A DNA stretch of 64,000 bases from Ignavibacteriales bacterium. Its GTDB lineage: Bacteria; Bacteroidota; Ignavibacteria; Ignavibacteriales; Ignavibacteriaceae. Location: contig JADJIH010000001.1 of NCBI GenBank assembly GCA_016707115.1, positions 310,001 to 374,000 on the forward strand, in the 5' to 3' direction. The position numbers and the translations under genes were made by a program. The notes below the pieces were generated by a model. It saw only the letters and a list, made by a program, of their open reading frames with translations. It did not search any database and was not told the origin of the DNA. This document shows, in pieces, positions 25,781-35,716 of the stretch (the first letter of the stretch is position 1; each line of letters starts with the position of its first letter).

Positions 25781-27409
25781 TTACAGTGAAATTATCTGAT
25801 GCTCAAATTCATTTACCGAAATATCATCGTAAACTTTACGAATAAAATCTTTACCATATTTATTATAGAAGTAAGTAAAGTTAATTTCTCGCTCTTGCAG
25901 ATTTCCCAAAGGATACAGCAAATTAGAAAGTCGGGTTAACTGTCTAATAGTAGTTTCGTGTTTGGTTTCCTGTGCTTTGGTTGCTTTTGATTTTAATTCA
26001 GCTATTGAGGAAACAATTTTTTCTCTATAACGCAAACTTGCATCAACCAATGTTTTGTCTACTGCAAAAAGATTTTCTTTTAATCTATCAAAAGTTAATT
26101 CAATTTCATTAGATGCTTCCTCAAAAGCTTTTTCAATATTGTTTTCAGAAAGTCCAGAGATTACTTTTTCTTTAAGTTCATCCAATCCAAGAAAAATATC
26201 ATGCATTGTAAGATCGTATTTGTCTAAAGCCGCTCCAACATTTTTTTCAAGTAGAGTTGCTGAAGATCGTGGATAAACAATTGGCGTTATAATATTATAA
26301 AAATCATAGAGCGGAGTAATTTGTGCGAAATAAGAAATCTCACTGGGACCGGCAATGTAAAACCCAGTTGGAAATATATAATCCTGGCAAATTGGTCTTA
26401 GCAACACATTTGGACTAAATTTTTCCGGAGAGTTCTCAATTTCTGTAAGGATCTCATCTTTAGTAAATTGTTTTCTCTTTCTTCTCAGCTTAAAAATATC
26501 ATCAACCGGTTCAACAGAATATCTTCCATCATCTGTATGATAGAAAAGATTAACTGGTTTTACTTTTACCTGTGCATGATATAACTCTTCAAGTTTTGCA
26601 CTTGTGAGAATTAATTTTTGTGTGTGTATAGAAAAATCATTAACCTCTTTTTTGAAAATAGGTTTGAGCAATGATTTAATATTTGGATCTTGCGGATCAA
26701 AGATTATTAAACCATATTCATCAAATAACCAGAATAAAAGTTCTTTAAAGCTTTGTTTAAATGTTTTTCCAACTTGATAGCAGTCTTTTAGCTTTGTTAC
26801 CAATTCATTTTTAAAATCCGTATCTCTTAAACTTCCTTCGTACTTTGAAAAAAAATCATTTAGTACATCATCGAACTTAATATTCCCAATACTCTGCTTA
26901 GCATCATCATCACTTATTTCATCCTTATAGCCGAGGTTTAATATCTGATTCTCATTATCAAATAAATTTAAAGAACGAACTTCGTTAAAATCATGATCAT
27001 CACCCTCAAGCCAGAAAACAGGAACAAACTTGAATTCGTCATATCTTTCAGAGAACTGATTTGCGAGTCTGAGCGTTGTTACTATTTTATAAATTGTGTA
27101 GAGCGGTCCACCTAAAATTCCTAGCTGCTGTCCTGTAACCACGGCAATAGTTTTATCTTTATCAAGCAGTTCAAAATTTCTTAATGTTTTCCCTGAAATG
27201 TTTGCTAAAGCTGAATATTGATTTTTTAGAATTGAAGAAAGATTCAACTGTCTGGATTTCCTTGATTCGGAAATACTTTTGAATAACGGCAAATATCCTT
27301 CTTTATTCCGGAAGTTGTGTTTATAGTACTCTTGTACATTCTCGAATTCATATAGATAATCGAGAAATAAATTTTGATGTTTTGGAATATCACTGAAATT
27401 TATAAACAT
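25781..27409 (-). CDS. bshC: Bacillithiol biosynthesis cysteine-adding enzyme BshC
   Basis: The product (542 residues from ATG 27409) matches BshC, which adds cysteine to glucosaminyl-malate in the last step of bacillithiol synthesis. Family-like segments are AVVTGQQLGILGGPLYTIYKI, read as VVTGQQLGILGGP and LYTIYKI, FVPVFWLEGDDHDFNEV, and IYPRSSATLLE-type YPRSSATLL, with a coiled coil near 430-480. The start at 27409 is preferred because gagg lies 5 bp upstream; an in-frame ATG at 27475 would add 22 hydrophobic residues not usual in this family. bshA and bshB are not in the window. The gene is divergent from the radical SAM operon at 27.6 kb. Confidence 0.92.
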   Translation of the reverse strand: MFINFSDIPKHQNLFLDYLYEFENVQEYYKHNFRNKEGYLPLFKSISESRKSRQLNLSSILKNQYSALANISGKTLRNFELLDKDKTIAVVTGQQLGILGGPLYTIYKIVTTLRLANQFSERYDEFKFVPVFWLEGDDHDFNEVRSLNLFDNENQILNLGYKDEISDDDAKQSIGNIKFDDVLNDFFSKYEGSLRDTDFKNELVTKLKDCYQVGKTFKQSFKELLFWLFDEYGLIIFDPQDPNIKSLLKPIFKKEVNDFSIHTQKLILTSAKLEELYHAQVKVKPVNLFYHTDDGRYSVEPVDDIFKLRRKRKQFTKDEILTEIENSPEKFSPNVLLRPICQDYIFPTGFYIAGPSEISYFAQITPLYDFYNIITPIVYPRSSATLLEKNVGAALDKYDLTMHDIFLGLDELKEKVISGLSENNIEKAFEEASNEIELTFDRLKENLFAVDKTLVDASLRYREKIVSSIAELKSKATKAQETKHETTIRQLTRLSNLLYPLGNLQEREINFTYFYNKYGKDFIRKVYDDISVNEFEHQIISL

Positions 27410-27554
27410 TCTTGCCTCAAAAATTGAATTTTCTAAAACAAAAGTAAGGAAAAGCTTTAAGCCTAACAATATCAACTAATCTGAATCACATTTACCAATC
27501 ACTTTCATCAGTTGTAGTCTTTGGTTAATTTCAACATCAAAAATCTGAGCAAAA

Positions 27555-28571
27555 TTGGAAATCAATATTCTTAAATATCTAACCGCAAAAAGAGCATTAA
27601 ACTCATTAAAGATTATTCTGTCATTTAATCTTTCAAGAATGATTCGCAGACCAATTGTGTGGGGAATGCCTATCTCATATTCTATTGAACCAACAAATCA
27701 TTGCAACTTAAAATGTCCGGAATGTCCATCTGGACTTGGTGCATTAACTCGACCACTTGGTTTGTTAAATTTTAATGATTTCAAAAAATGGATCGATCAG
27801 ATTAAAGATACTGGATTTTATGTGCAATTATTTTTTCAAGGTGAACCTTATATCAATAAGCATCTTCCTGATATGATTAAATATGCACAAACAAATAATG
27901 TTTATATATCAATAAGTACAAACGGACATTTTGTTAATGAAAAAAATGTTGATCTCGTTTTAGAAAATGCACCGGATAAATTGATTTATTCTGTTGATGG
28001 GCTTGATGAGGAAAGTTATCAAAAATATCGTGTTGGCGGAACATTTAAACAGGCTGATGAAGGATTGAGACTTTTAATAAATCGTAAGAAAGAGTTAATC
28101 AAAAATAAACCTTATGTGGAGTTTCAATTTATTGTAATGAAACAAAATGAACATCAGCTTGATGAAGTTAGAAAATATTGTGATGAAGTTGGTGTTGATA
28201 AACTAGTTTTTAAGACGATGCAAATATCATCTTATGAAAATGCGATTAAGTTTCTTCCGACCAATCCAAAGTACAGAAGATATTTAGTTAAAGACGAAAA
28301 GTTTTCAATAAAAAATAAAATGAAAAATCATTGCTTTGCTTTGTGGAGAACTTCTGTAATTACGTGGGATGGAAAAGTTGTACCTTGCTGCTTTGATAAG
28401 GATGCAGAATACACTTTGGGAATTCTAAATGGCAAGTCTTTTTCCGATATTTGGACATCAAAACAATATCAAGATTTTAGACAATCAGTTTTAGATGATA
28501 GAAAACAAAATAAAATTTGTACTAACTGCACTGAAGGTTTAAAAGTAAATATATTTGAAATTGAACAATAA
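27555..28571 (+). CDS. Radical SAM protein with SPASM-like C-terminus
   Basis: The 338-residue product has the radical SAM iron-sulfur motif CxxxCxxC in EPTNHCNLKCPECPSG (about residues 54-61), followed by the usual barrel features (FQGEPYINK, ISTNGHFV, YSVDGLDEESY). A C-terminal SPASM/twitch-type cluster region has CFALWRTSVITWDGKVVPCCFD and …KICTNC. Such proteins modify peptides, sugars or lipids, or mature other enzymes; the substrate is unknown. The start is a TTG at 27555 with no strong ribosome binding site. Next gene starts 2 bp after its stop. The flippase-like and glycosyltransferase neighbours suggest a role in making an envelope glycolipid or glycan. Confidence 0.88.
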   Translation: MEINILKYLTAKRALNSLKIILSFNLSRMIRRPIVWGMPISYSIEPTNHCNLKCPECPSGLGALTRPLGLLNFNDFKKWIDQIKDTGFYVQLFFQGEPYINKHLPDMIKYAQTNNVYISISTNGHFVNEKNVDLVLENAPDKLIYSVDGLDEESYQKYRVGGTFKQADEGLRLLINRKKELIKNKPYVEFQFIVMKQNEHQLDEVRKYCDEVGVDKLVFKTMQISSYENAIKFLPTNPKYRRYLVKDEKFSIKNKMKNHCFALWRTSVITWDGKVVPCCFDKDAEYTLGILNGKSFSDIWTSKQYQDFRQSVLDDRKQNKICTNCTEGLKVNIFEIEQ

Positions 28572-28573
28572 GA

Positions 28574-29566
28574 ATGACAACTGAGCAGGTAAAAAATATT
28601 TTTCGAGAAAACAGTTTTATTAGCAAGTATAAAACTTTAATTCTCGTTACCGCAAAAGTTGTTATTGCTCTAGGATTACTATTTTATTTAGTCTATGCTG
28701 TTAACTTCGAGGAAATATTATCTGCTATTAATCAAGCTAATATTTATTTGATTGCTGTTGCATTTCTTCTAAGCTTTGTTAACATCTATCTGCAATTCTA
28801 TAAATGGAAAATCACTGCTAATGTTGTATTACAGGAAAATAATAATTCAAAAATTTGGCTTTCTTTATTTTATGGATTTTCTGCTGGTGTTTTTACTCCT
28901 GCAAGAATTGGCGAATATTTTGGACGAGCTTTAGTTTTTAAAAATCATTCTTTATTGCGCGTAACACTTGCAACTTTATTGGATAAGTTATTCCTATTGT
29001 TGCTTGTAGCTTTCTTTGGCTCTATATCAAGCATATTGTTTATCCATTACTATTATCAGGTAACTTTTTATTTAACTGCTGGGTTATTCCTTCTTGTATT
29101 TACGTTATTCTATTTATTCTTTTGGATGATCTTCAATGATAAATTTTGGGATAATGTATTGTTTACAAAACTCAGGGATTCAATTAAACTTCACTGGTTG
29201 TTTGAAAAGGTAAAAGTATTCCGCAAACTTGATAAAAAATATGCAACAAAAATGCTATTTATATCATTTGTATTTTATTTGTGTTTTCTTGTTCAGTATG
29301 CTGTTTTAGTTGCGGCATTTTCTAATCACACTAACTACTTTGAATATTTGTGGGCAGGTAATCTTATAATGTTTGCTAAAACAATTATTCCACCAGTTTC
29401 ACTTGGTGAACTTGGAATTAGAGAAGGCGCTTCGGTATTCTTTATAACAATGCTTGGAGAATCTGCTTCAGTCGGATTTAATGCTTCAATATTTCTTTTC
29501 TTTATCAATGTTCTAATTCCATCTTTAATTGGATTAACATTACTGCTTAAAAAGAATGATGATTGA
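28574..29566 (+). CDS. Lysylphosphatidylglycerol synthase TM-domain (UPF0104) protein
   Basis: The 330-residue product has about eight membrane helices and the family's conserved motifs GVFTPARIGEYFGRA (residues about 110-124) and PPVSLGELGIREGA (about 272-285). The family includes the membrane part of MprF and the AglD/YbhN group, and it is thought to flip or transfer lipid-linked groups. Here it has no catalytic partner domain. It is encoded between a radical SAM protein (2-bp gap) and a GT2 glycosyltransferase (11-bp overlap), so it probably handles a lipid or glycan made by those genes. Confidence 0.85.
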   Translation: MTTEQVKNIFRENSFISKYKTLILVTAKVVIALGLLFYLVYAVNFEEILSAINQANIYLIAVAFLLSFVNIYLQFYKWKITANVVLQENNNSKIWLSLFYGFSAGVFTPARIGEYFGRALVFKNHSLLRVTLATLLDKLFLLLLVAFFGSISSILFIHYYYQVTFYLTAGLFLLVFTLFYLFFWMIFNDKFWDNVLFTKLRDSIKLHWLFEKVKVFRKLDKKYATKMLFISFVFYLCFLVQYAVLVAAFSNHTNYFEYLWAGNLIMFAKTIIPPVSLGELGIREGASVFFITMLGESASVGFNASIFLFFINVLIPSLIGLTLLLKKNDD

Positions 29567-30695
29567 AAATACTCTAATTATTGTTTTCCTAGTTCTTTTA
29601 ATTCATTACGTAATATTTTTATCTAAAATCTATTTTGGATTATCAAAGCTTACAAATAAAGTAAGTGAAAAAATTCCCGAAGAATTGGTTTCCATTATTG
29701 TTCCTTTTCGAAATGAAGAGAACAACATACTTAATACTTACTCAAGTCTAACTTCACAAAATTATCCAAAAGAAAAATTTGAAATAATATTTGTTAACGA
29801 TTCTTCAGATGATAATTCATTACAGATAATCGAGAATCTATCAAAGAAAGAAAATGTTTTTATCTATTCAGTTCCAAAAGATTATTCTGCAAACGCGCAT
29901 AAAAAAAGAGCAATAAGATTTGGGATTGAAAAATCAAAAGGAGAAATAATTGTTACTACCGATGCAGATTGCAATCATAAAAAAGACTGGTTAAATAATC
30001 TTCTAAAGTTTATGGATAAGGAAACAGGATTTATTTCTGGACCTGTCGAATTTATTTCTAACAATCATCTATTTGGTAAAATGCAGAGATTAGAATTTGC
30101 CGGACTTGTAATTACTGGTGCTGGTTTGATTGGTACTGGAAATCCAATTATTTGTAATGCTGCAAATATCGCGTATCGAAAAAAAATTTTTGATGAAGTT
30201 GGAGGATTTACTTATCAAATGAGTTTATCTTCTGGCGATGATGAATTGCTAATGCAAAAAATTCATCGTGATACAGATTATCATATAAAATTTGCATTGG
30301 ATAAAAATGCAATCGTTTCAACTGAAGCTAATCCAACTTTAAAAGATTTTTATCATCAACGTAAACGGTGGGCAAGTAAAGGATTGTTTTATGGTGATCA
30401 TCTTTTGTTGCTAAAACTGGTTTTAATCTTTTTGTTTTATTTGAGTTTAATAGTTCAACCAATTCTTGGTTTTGTCATATCTGCAAAATTCTTTTTGACA
30501 TTTATTATTTCATTTCTCTTTAAAATTACCGTTGAATATTTAGTTCTTAAAAAAGGAACATCTCTTTTATTTGATTCTAATATTCTTAAACCATTTTTAA
30601 TTACAGAAATTCTTCAAGTACCATACATTTTAGTTTCGGGATTTATGGGAATGTTTGGCAATCTTGTTTGGAAAGATCGAAAAATTAAACGATGA
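29556..30695 (+). CDS. Membrane GT2 glycosyltransferase
   Basis: The 379-residue product has one N-terminal helix, a GT-A glycosyltransferase domain and three C-terminal helices. GT2 landmarks are the nucleotide-binding VPFRNEENNI and EIIFVNDSSDDNS, the metal-binding TTDADCNHKKDW, and the QRKRW motif (HQRKRWASKG) that is typical of processive or polyprenyl-type members. It should transfer a sugar from a nucleotide or lipid donor at the inner membrane. It overlaps the flippase-like gene by 11 bp and ends the three-gene operon. The sugar and acceptor are unknown. Confidence 0.88.
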   Translation: MMIENTLIIVFLVLLIHYVIFLSKIYFGLSKLTNKVSEKIPEELVSIIVPFRNEENNILNTYSSLTSQNYPKEKFEIIFVNDSSDDNSLQIIENLSKKENVFIYSVPKDYSANAHKKRAIRFGIEKSKGEIIVTTDADCNHKKDWLNNLLKFMDKETGFISGPVEFISNNHLFGKMQRLEFAGLVITGAGLIGTGNPIICNAANIAYRKKIFDEVGGFTYQMSLSSGDDELLMQKIHRDTDYHIKFALDKNAIVSTEANPTLKDFYHQRKRWASKGLFYGDHLLLLKLVLIFLFYLSLIVQPILGFVISAKFFLTFIISFLFKITVEYLVLKKGTSLLFDSNILKPFLITEILQVPYILVSGFMGMFGNLVWKDRKIKR

Positions 30696-30836
30696 AGTTC
30701 TACATAATTTCTTAAACACTTCACTGTCTACTCAAATATACAACTCACGCTATTAATCATACTTTTTATCCAATAATCGAACTATTTTGATGGCATAAAG
30801 CTTGGCTAATAGAAGCAAGACACAAAGGAGAACGTC

Positions 30837-32267
30837 ATGAAAAAGATAATTTTAACAGCAGTCTTAATACTTTTCGGTTTATCAGCAAACGCTGATGCAA
30901 ACACCGATTTTGCGAAAAGAGTTGGAGGATATTTTTATACTTCACTCGCACCACACGGAACCTGGATCGAAATTGGTTTCGGTACACCTGTTTGGCGTCC
31001 TACAATGATTAGAAAAAGTTGGGCCCCTTACAGACAAGGACAATGGATTTATACAGATTATGGTTGGTACTGGGATTCATACGAAGACTTTGGTTACATA
31101 ACTTATCATTACGGAAGATGGTATTATGATGACTATTATGGTTGGATTTGGATTCCTGATTATGAATGGGCACCTGCCTGGGTTGATTGGAGATATGATG
31201 ATGATTATATCGGTTGGGCTCCTTTATCTCCTTATGCGATCTTTGATATATCTATTGGAATACATTACAATTATGATTATTACGTTTCTTACAATCATTG
31301 GAATTATGTAAAGTATAATCACTTCTGTGATCAAAACGTTTACAATTATTATGTTGCTCCTAAATACAAATACAGAGTTCATAATAGAACAAAAATGAGA
31401 ACTAACTATTCATATTATGATGGACGTGTTAGAAATGATGGAGTTGATTTTGATAGAATTCGTGAAAGAAGTGGAAGAAATATTGAAAGAAGAAATATTG
31501 TATCAGTTAATGATCCTAATGATTTAACAAGAGAAAAAATTACTAAAACTCGCGATAAAGAAATTAGAACATACTTTGCAAATCCAGATGATATTTCTCG
31601 TGATGGATTGAGAGATGTTAAGATCGAGAAAAAAGAAAGAAAATCGACTCTTGAAATTTCTAAAGTTGAACTGAGCAGAGATAGAAATCTTGATAGAACT
31701 AAAGAAACTAAAAAAGATAATACTCGTGAAGTAATCAGAAACGATAGAGAGAAAAACAATACTGATCTTAATAAACGAGAAAAAACTGAAGATACAAGAA
31801 AAGAGACAAAGAATGATGTAACTCGTAAAAAAGTTGAAGACGACAGAAAACTTCAGGAAAAAAGAGAAACAGAAAAACGTAATTCTGAAATCGAAAAGAG
31901 AAATAATGAACAGATTAAAAGAAACGAAGAAAATAAACGAAATGATGAGCTAAGAAAATATGAAGAAAAAAATCGTATAGAGCAACAAAAAAGAAATGAG
32001 CAGATTGAGATTCAGAAAAGACAGGATAAAGAAGTTCAGAAACGAAACGAAGTAACAATTCAGAAACGTGAAGAGAAAAAATCAAACACTGATGTCTTCA
32101 AACAGAATGATAGAAAAATTGAACAGAAAAAAGAAACTCAAAAAGTTGAACAAAGAAATCAAAACATTAACAGAAATACAGAAGTAAAAAGAAACGATTC
32201 AAATAATAGAACAAGTGACACAAATACAAGAACTTCTGAAAAAGATACCAGAAACAAAAACAGATAA
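30837..32267 (+). CDS. DUF6600-type secreted protein with long charged tail
   Basis: The 476-residue product has a signal peptide (about 1-22), then a Trp/Tyr/Gly-rich region with repeated elements such as RQGQWIYTDYGWYW, HYGRWYYDDYYGWIWIP, and YIGWAPLSPYA, the pattern of DUF6600. From about residue 200 it changes to a long stretch of Arg, Lys, Glu, Asn and Gln with few hydrophobic residues, repeated KRN/EKR-like units and probable coiled coil, ending near NTRTSEKDTRNKNR. It is probably periplasmic or surface-exposed and may bind cell wall or other proteins; that is an inference from composition. aaaggag lies 8 bp before the ATG. Confidence 0.75.
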   Translation: MKKIILTAVLILFGLSANADANTDFAKRVGGYFYTSLAPHGTWIEIGFGTPVWRPTMIRKSWAPYRQGQWIYTDYGWYWDSYEDFGYITYHYGRWYYDDYYGWIWIPDYEWAPAWVDWRYDDDYIGWAPLSPYAIFDISIGIHYNYDYYVSYNHWNYVKYNHFCDQNVYNYYVAPKYKYRVHNRTKMRTNYSYYDGRVRNDGVDFDRIRERSGRNIERRNIVSVNDPNDLTREKITKTRDKEIRTYFANPDDISRDGLRDVKIEKKERKSTLEISKVELSRDRNLDRTKETKKDNTREVIRNDREKNNTDLNKREKTEDTRKETKNDVTRKKVEDDRKLQEKRETEKRNSEIEKRNNEQIKRNEENKRNDELRKYEEKNRIEQQKRNEQIEIQKRQDKEVQKRNEVTIQKREEKKSNTDVFKQNDRKIEQKKETQKVEQRNQNINRNTEVKRNDSNNRTSDTNTRTSEKDTRNKNR

Positions 32268-32288
32268 CCTCAATTCAACTCTCTCCAC

Positions 32289-32324
32289 AAAGCGGTCGGG
32301 AATTAACCTGACCGCTTTTTTGTT
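32289..32324 (+). terminator. Rho-independent terminator
   Basis: A 9-bp stem (aaagcggtc at 32289-32297, gaccgcttt at 32310-32318) with a 12-nt loop is followed by six T residues. It ends the transcript of the DUF6600 gene 21 bp after its stop. Confidence 0.85.
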
Positions 32325-32369
32325 TTATCATACAAATAGAATAATTTTCCATCAAAATTTGAGCAAAGT

Positions 32370-33128
32370 ATGAAAGACAAATCAGCAACTCTCTTTTACA
32401 TTCTTGGAACTTTCTTTGTAGCTAATGCATTGTTAGCAGAGTTTATAGGAGTAAAAATATTTTCATTAGAATCCACTTTTGGATTTGAACCAATTAATCT
32501 TACTCTTCTTGGAATTGAAAACTTATCATTTAATCTTACTGCCGGAGTAGTGCTTTGGCCGGTTGTTTTTGTTATGACTGATATAATCAATGAATATTTT
32601 GGGCGTAAAGGTGTTAGGTTTATGTCTTATACGGCTGCTATACTTATCGCTTATGCGTTTTTAATGGTTTACTTTTCTATTGGTTTAACTCCTGCCGGAT
32701 TTTGGATTGAAAGAGCCACGATTGCTGGAGTTGTAAACATGGATTTAGCTTTTAATACAATTTTTGGACAAGGCTTGTGGATTATTATAGGTTCACTAAC
32801 AGCATTCTTAGTTGGACAGTTAGTTGATGTTACAGTGTTTCATTTCTTCAAATCATTTACAGGTTCTTCAAAAATTTGGCTACGTGCAACTGGATCAACT
32901 ATAGTTTCTCAACTTGTAGATAGCTTTGTTGTATTGTTTATCGCGTTTTACATTGGTGCTGGTTGGGATTTAAAACTTGTTTTAGTTATTGGGTTAGTAA
33001 ACTACATTTATAAATTTTTTATAGCGGTTTTAATTACTCCGCTTCTTTACTTACTGCATTCTTTGATTGATAACTATCTTGGCAAAGAATTATCAGAAAA
33101 ACTTCAGCAAGAGGCAATGAGTAAATAA
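32370..33128 (+). CDS. Queuosine precursor transporter (YhhQ/QPTR-like)
   Basis: The 252-residue product has about six membrane helices and matches the vitamin-uptake-like transporter family (DUF165/YhhQ), which brings in preQ0, preQ1 or queuine. Family-like segments are VWPVVFVMTDIINEYFGRKGVR (read as VWPVVFVMTDIINEYFG and RKGVR), GQGLWIIIGSLTAFLVGQLVDV, WLRATGSTIVSQLVDSF. The DIINEYFG and STxxSQLxDS motifs are typical. No queuosine synthesis gene adjoins it. It starts 46 bp after a terminator and is probably monocistronic. Confidence 0.88.
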   Translation: MKDKSATLFYILGTFFVANALLAEFIGVKIFSLESTFGFEPINLTLLGIENLSFNLTAGVVLWPVVFVMTDIINEYFGRKGVRFMSYTAAILIAYAFLMVYFSIGLTPAGFWIERATIAGVVNMDLAFNTIFGQGLWIIIGSLTAFLVGQLVDVTVFHFFKSFTGSSKIWLRATGSTIVSQLVDSFVVLFIAFYIGAGWDLKLVLVIGLVNYIYKFFIAVLITPLLYLLHSLIDNYLGKELSEKLQQEAMSK

Positions 33129-33433
33129 AAATATTAAAAAAAATCATCAAAAAATTATGTAGCACAACAATTAAAATTTACCTAATTTTGATTTAACAAA
33201 TATTAGCATTGCTAATTCTTACGAATAAATTTAATTGACCTTTATCGCTAATTTAATGAAAATATTGATTCAGTTGGATCCTATTCAAATGAGAAATTTA
33301 CTGAGTTTAGATACTCAATCGATAGCTTTTTCTCAAATACCTCAAAACATTTTTCAAAAATACTATAATACATTCAGTACAGTAATTAATCAGTTTTCAA
33401 AATATAAATTTTCCTTACTTAAAGGAGTCCAAC
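33129..33433. other. Gap upstream of malic enzyme
   Basis: This 305-bp AT-rich stretch holds a small perfect hairpin (attagc 33202-33207 with gctaat 33211-33216) and a strong ribosome binding site (aaaggag) just before the maeB ATG. A 70-codon frame inside it has no start signal or protein-like composition. No clear terminator or promoter box is visible. Confidence 0.4.
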
Positions 33434-35686
33434 ATGAAACTCACTAAAGAAGAATCTTTACAATATCACAGCAGCGACCGCAAAGGAAAAATTGAAGTCG
33501 TAGCTACAAAACCTTGTTTAACAGCGAGAGATCTGTCGATGGCTTACACTCCAGGTGTTGCAGAACCTTGTAGAGAAATCCATGCAGATGTTGAAAATGT
33601 ATATAAATACACTGCTAAAGGAAATCTCGTGGCAGTGCTTTCAAACGGTACAGCTGTATTAGGACTTGGAGATATTGGTCCTGAAGCAGGCAAACCTGTA
33701 ATGGAAGGAAAAGGAGTTCTATTTAAAAGATTTGCAGATATCGATGTATTCGATATAGAAGTTAATTCACACGATCCAAAAGAGATAATTAGACTTACAC
33801 AGATGTTAGAACCGACGTTTGGCGGAATTAATCTTGAAGATATTAAAGCTCCTGAATGTTTTGAAATTGAAGAAACATTAAAAGCAACAATGAACATTCC
33901 GGTTTTTCATGATGACCAACATGGAACAGCAATTATTTCTTGTGCTGCGTTAATAAATGCTGTTGAAGTTGCAGGAAAAAAATTAGATAAGGTAAGAATC
34001 ATTGTTAATGGAGCTGGAGCCTCTGCAATTTCTTGCTGTAAACATTATGTACGTGCTGGAGTTAAGAAAGAAAACATTTATATGTTTGATTCCAAAGGCT
34101 GCATTACCACAGATAGAAAAGATTTAAATAAATACAAAGATGGATTTGCTCAAGCAAAAGGATTTCCATCACTTGAAGCAGCATTTAAGGATGCTGATGT
34201 TTTTATAGGACTCTCTATTGGAAATGTTGTCAATAAAGAGTGGGTAAAAGCAATGGCTCCAAACCCAATCATCTTTGCAATGGCAAATCCTGATCCGGAA
34301 ATTATGTATGATGATGCAGTTTCTGTGAGAAAAGATTTGATTATGGCTACTGGTCGAAGTGATTATCCAAACCAGGTTAATAACGTTTTAGGATTTCCAT
34401 TTATTTTCCGTGGAGCTTTAGATGTTAGAGCAACACAAATAAATGATGAAATGAAAATGGCCGCAACTTTGGCTCTTGCTAAATTGGCAAAAGAAAAAGT
34501 ACCTGAAATGGTTTTACAAGCATATGGTGGAGAGGAATTTTCGTTTGGTAAAGAGTACATAATCCCAAAACCATTCGATCCAAGAGTTCTCTGGTATGTT
34601 GCGCCTGCAGTAGCAAAAGCTGCTATTGAAACCGGAGTTGCAAAAGTCAAAGAAATGGATTGGGTTGCGTACGAAGAACAATTGAAAGAACGTTTAGGTC
34701 TTTCAAAAGAAATTGTTAGAGTAATGATTCACAAAGCACAAAAACGACCAAAGAAAGTTGTTTATCCAGAAGGTGAAGAAGAAAATATTATTCGTGCTGC
34801 ACATACCGTTTACAGTGATGGAATCGCAAATCCAATTCTCTTAGGAAATGAAAAAATCATTAAGAAAGAAATTGAAAGAATTGGTTATGATGAAAAAGAA
34901 TTTCAAATAATCGATCCTGAAAATTGCGATAAGTGTGATGCTTATGCTGCAGCGTTCTTTAAGAAAAGACAAAGAAGAGGTGCAACACTTTGGGATGCAA
35001 AAAATCTAATTCATAAACCTAACTACTACGGAGCTATGATGGTAGAAGTAGGTGAGGCGGATGCTTTGATTAGCGGCTATACAACGAGCTATCCAAATAC
35101 AATTAAACCGGCCTTACAATGTATTGGTGTTAAGCAAGGATTTAAAATAGTCTCTGGTATGTATATCGTTATTGCAAAAAAAGAAACTTACTTCTTTGCT
35201 GATTGTACTGTTAATGTTAATCCAAATGCTGAGCAATTAGCTGAGATAGCAATCTCTGCTGCAAGTGTTGTTAAAGCATTTGATGTTGTTCCAAAGATTG
35301 CAATGTTATCATTCAGCAATTTTGGTAGTGCAGCATATCCAGAATCTATAAAAGTTAAAGAAGCAGTTAAGATTGTAAAATCTAAAATGCCGGAACTTAT
35401 AATTGATGGTGAAATGCAAGCTGATACAGCTGTTGTTCCTGAAATACTTGATAAAACATTCCCGTTCACAAATATTAAAGGCGGAGCAAATGTTCTTGTA
35501 TTTCCAACTTTGGATGCTGCTAATATTGCTTACAAACTTATGGCTAGAATCGGACAGGCAACTGTAATTGGACCAATATTAATGGGAATGAATAAACCAG
35601 TCCACGTTTTACAACGTGGTGCAACTGTGGATGATATATACAATATGACAGCAATTGCAGTTGTAGAAGCAAATACCAATAAATAA
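33434..35686 (+). CDS. maeB: NADP-dependent malic enzyme, malic/PTA fusion
   Basis: The 750-residue product has an N-terminal malic enzyme half (about 1-420) and a C-terminal phosphotransacetylase-like half (about 430-750), the MaeB layout. The first half shows SMAYTPGVAEPC (catalytic Tyr), HDDQHGTAII, NGAGASAISC (NADP site) and ANPDPEI. It converts malate to pyruvate and CO2 with NADPH formation. The PTA-like half usually regulates by acetyl-CoA and is seldom itself active. A ribosome binding site (aaaggag) lies 7 bp before the ATG. nfnA follows 30 bp downstream, so NADPH produced here may feed the transhydrogenase. Confidence 0.95.
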   Translation: MKLTKEESLQYHSSDRKGKIEVVATKPCLTARDLSMAYTPGVAEPCREIHADVENVYKYTAKGNLVAVLSNGTAVLGLGDIGPEAGKPVMEGKGVLFKRFADIDVFDIEVNSHDPKEIIRLTQMLEPTFGGINLEDIKAPECFEIEETLKATMNIPVFHDDQHGTAIISCAALINAVEVAGKKLDKVRIIVNGAGASAISCCKHYVRAGVKKENIYMFDSKGCITTDRKDLNKYKDGFAQAKGFPSLEAAFKDADVFIGLSIGNVVNKEWVKAMAPNPIIFAMANPDPEIMYDDAVSVRKDLIMATGRSDYPNQVNNVLGFPFIFRGALDVRATQINDEMKMAATLALAKLAKEKVPEMVLQAYGGEEFSFGKEYIIPKPFDPRVLWYVAPAVAKAAIETGVAKVKEMDWVAYEEQLKERLGLSKEIVRVMIHKAQKRPKKVVYPEGEEENIIRAAHTVYSDGIANPILLGNEKIIKKEIERIGYDEKEFQIIDPENCDKCDAYAAAFFKKRQRRGATLWDAKNLIHKPNYYGAMMVEVGEADALISGYTTSYPNTIKPALQCIGVKQGFKIVSGMYIVIAKKETYFFADCTVNVNPNAEQLAEIAISAASVVKAFDVVPKIAMLSFSNFGSAAYPESIKVKEAVKIVKSKMPELIIDGEMQADTAVVPEILDKTFPFTNIKGGANVLVFPTLDAANIAYKLMARIGQATVIGPILMGMNKPVHVLQRGATVDDIYNMTAIAVVEANTNK

Positions 35687-35716
35687 TTTTATTCAAAGAG
35701 AAGGATTATTTTTTAG

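Noticed and set aside
31415..31759. 114-codon minus-strand ORF inside the DUF6600 gene
   Set aside because: Produced by the repetitive Arg/Glu/Lys codons of the tail; Leu/Ser-rich shadow without its own signals.
33235..33447. 70-codon ORF upstream of maeB
   Set aside because: No start signal; overlaps the maeB ribosome binding site and start.
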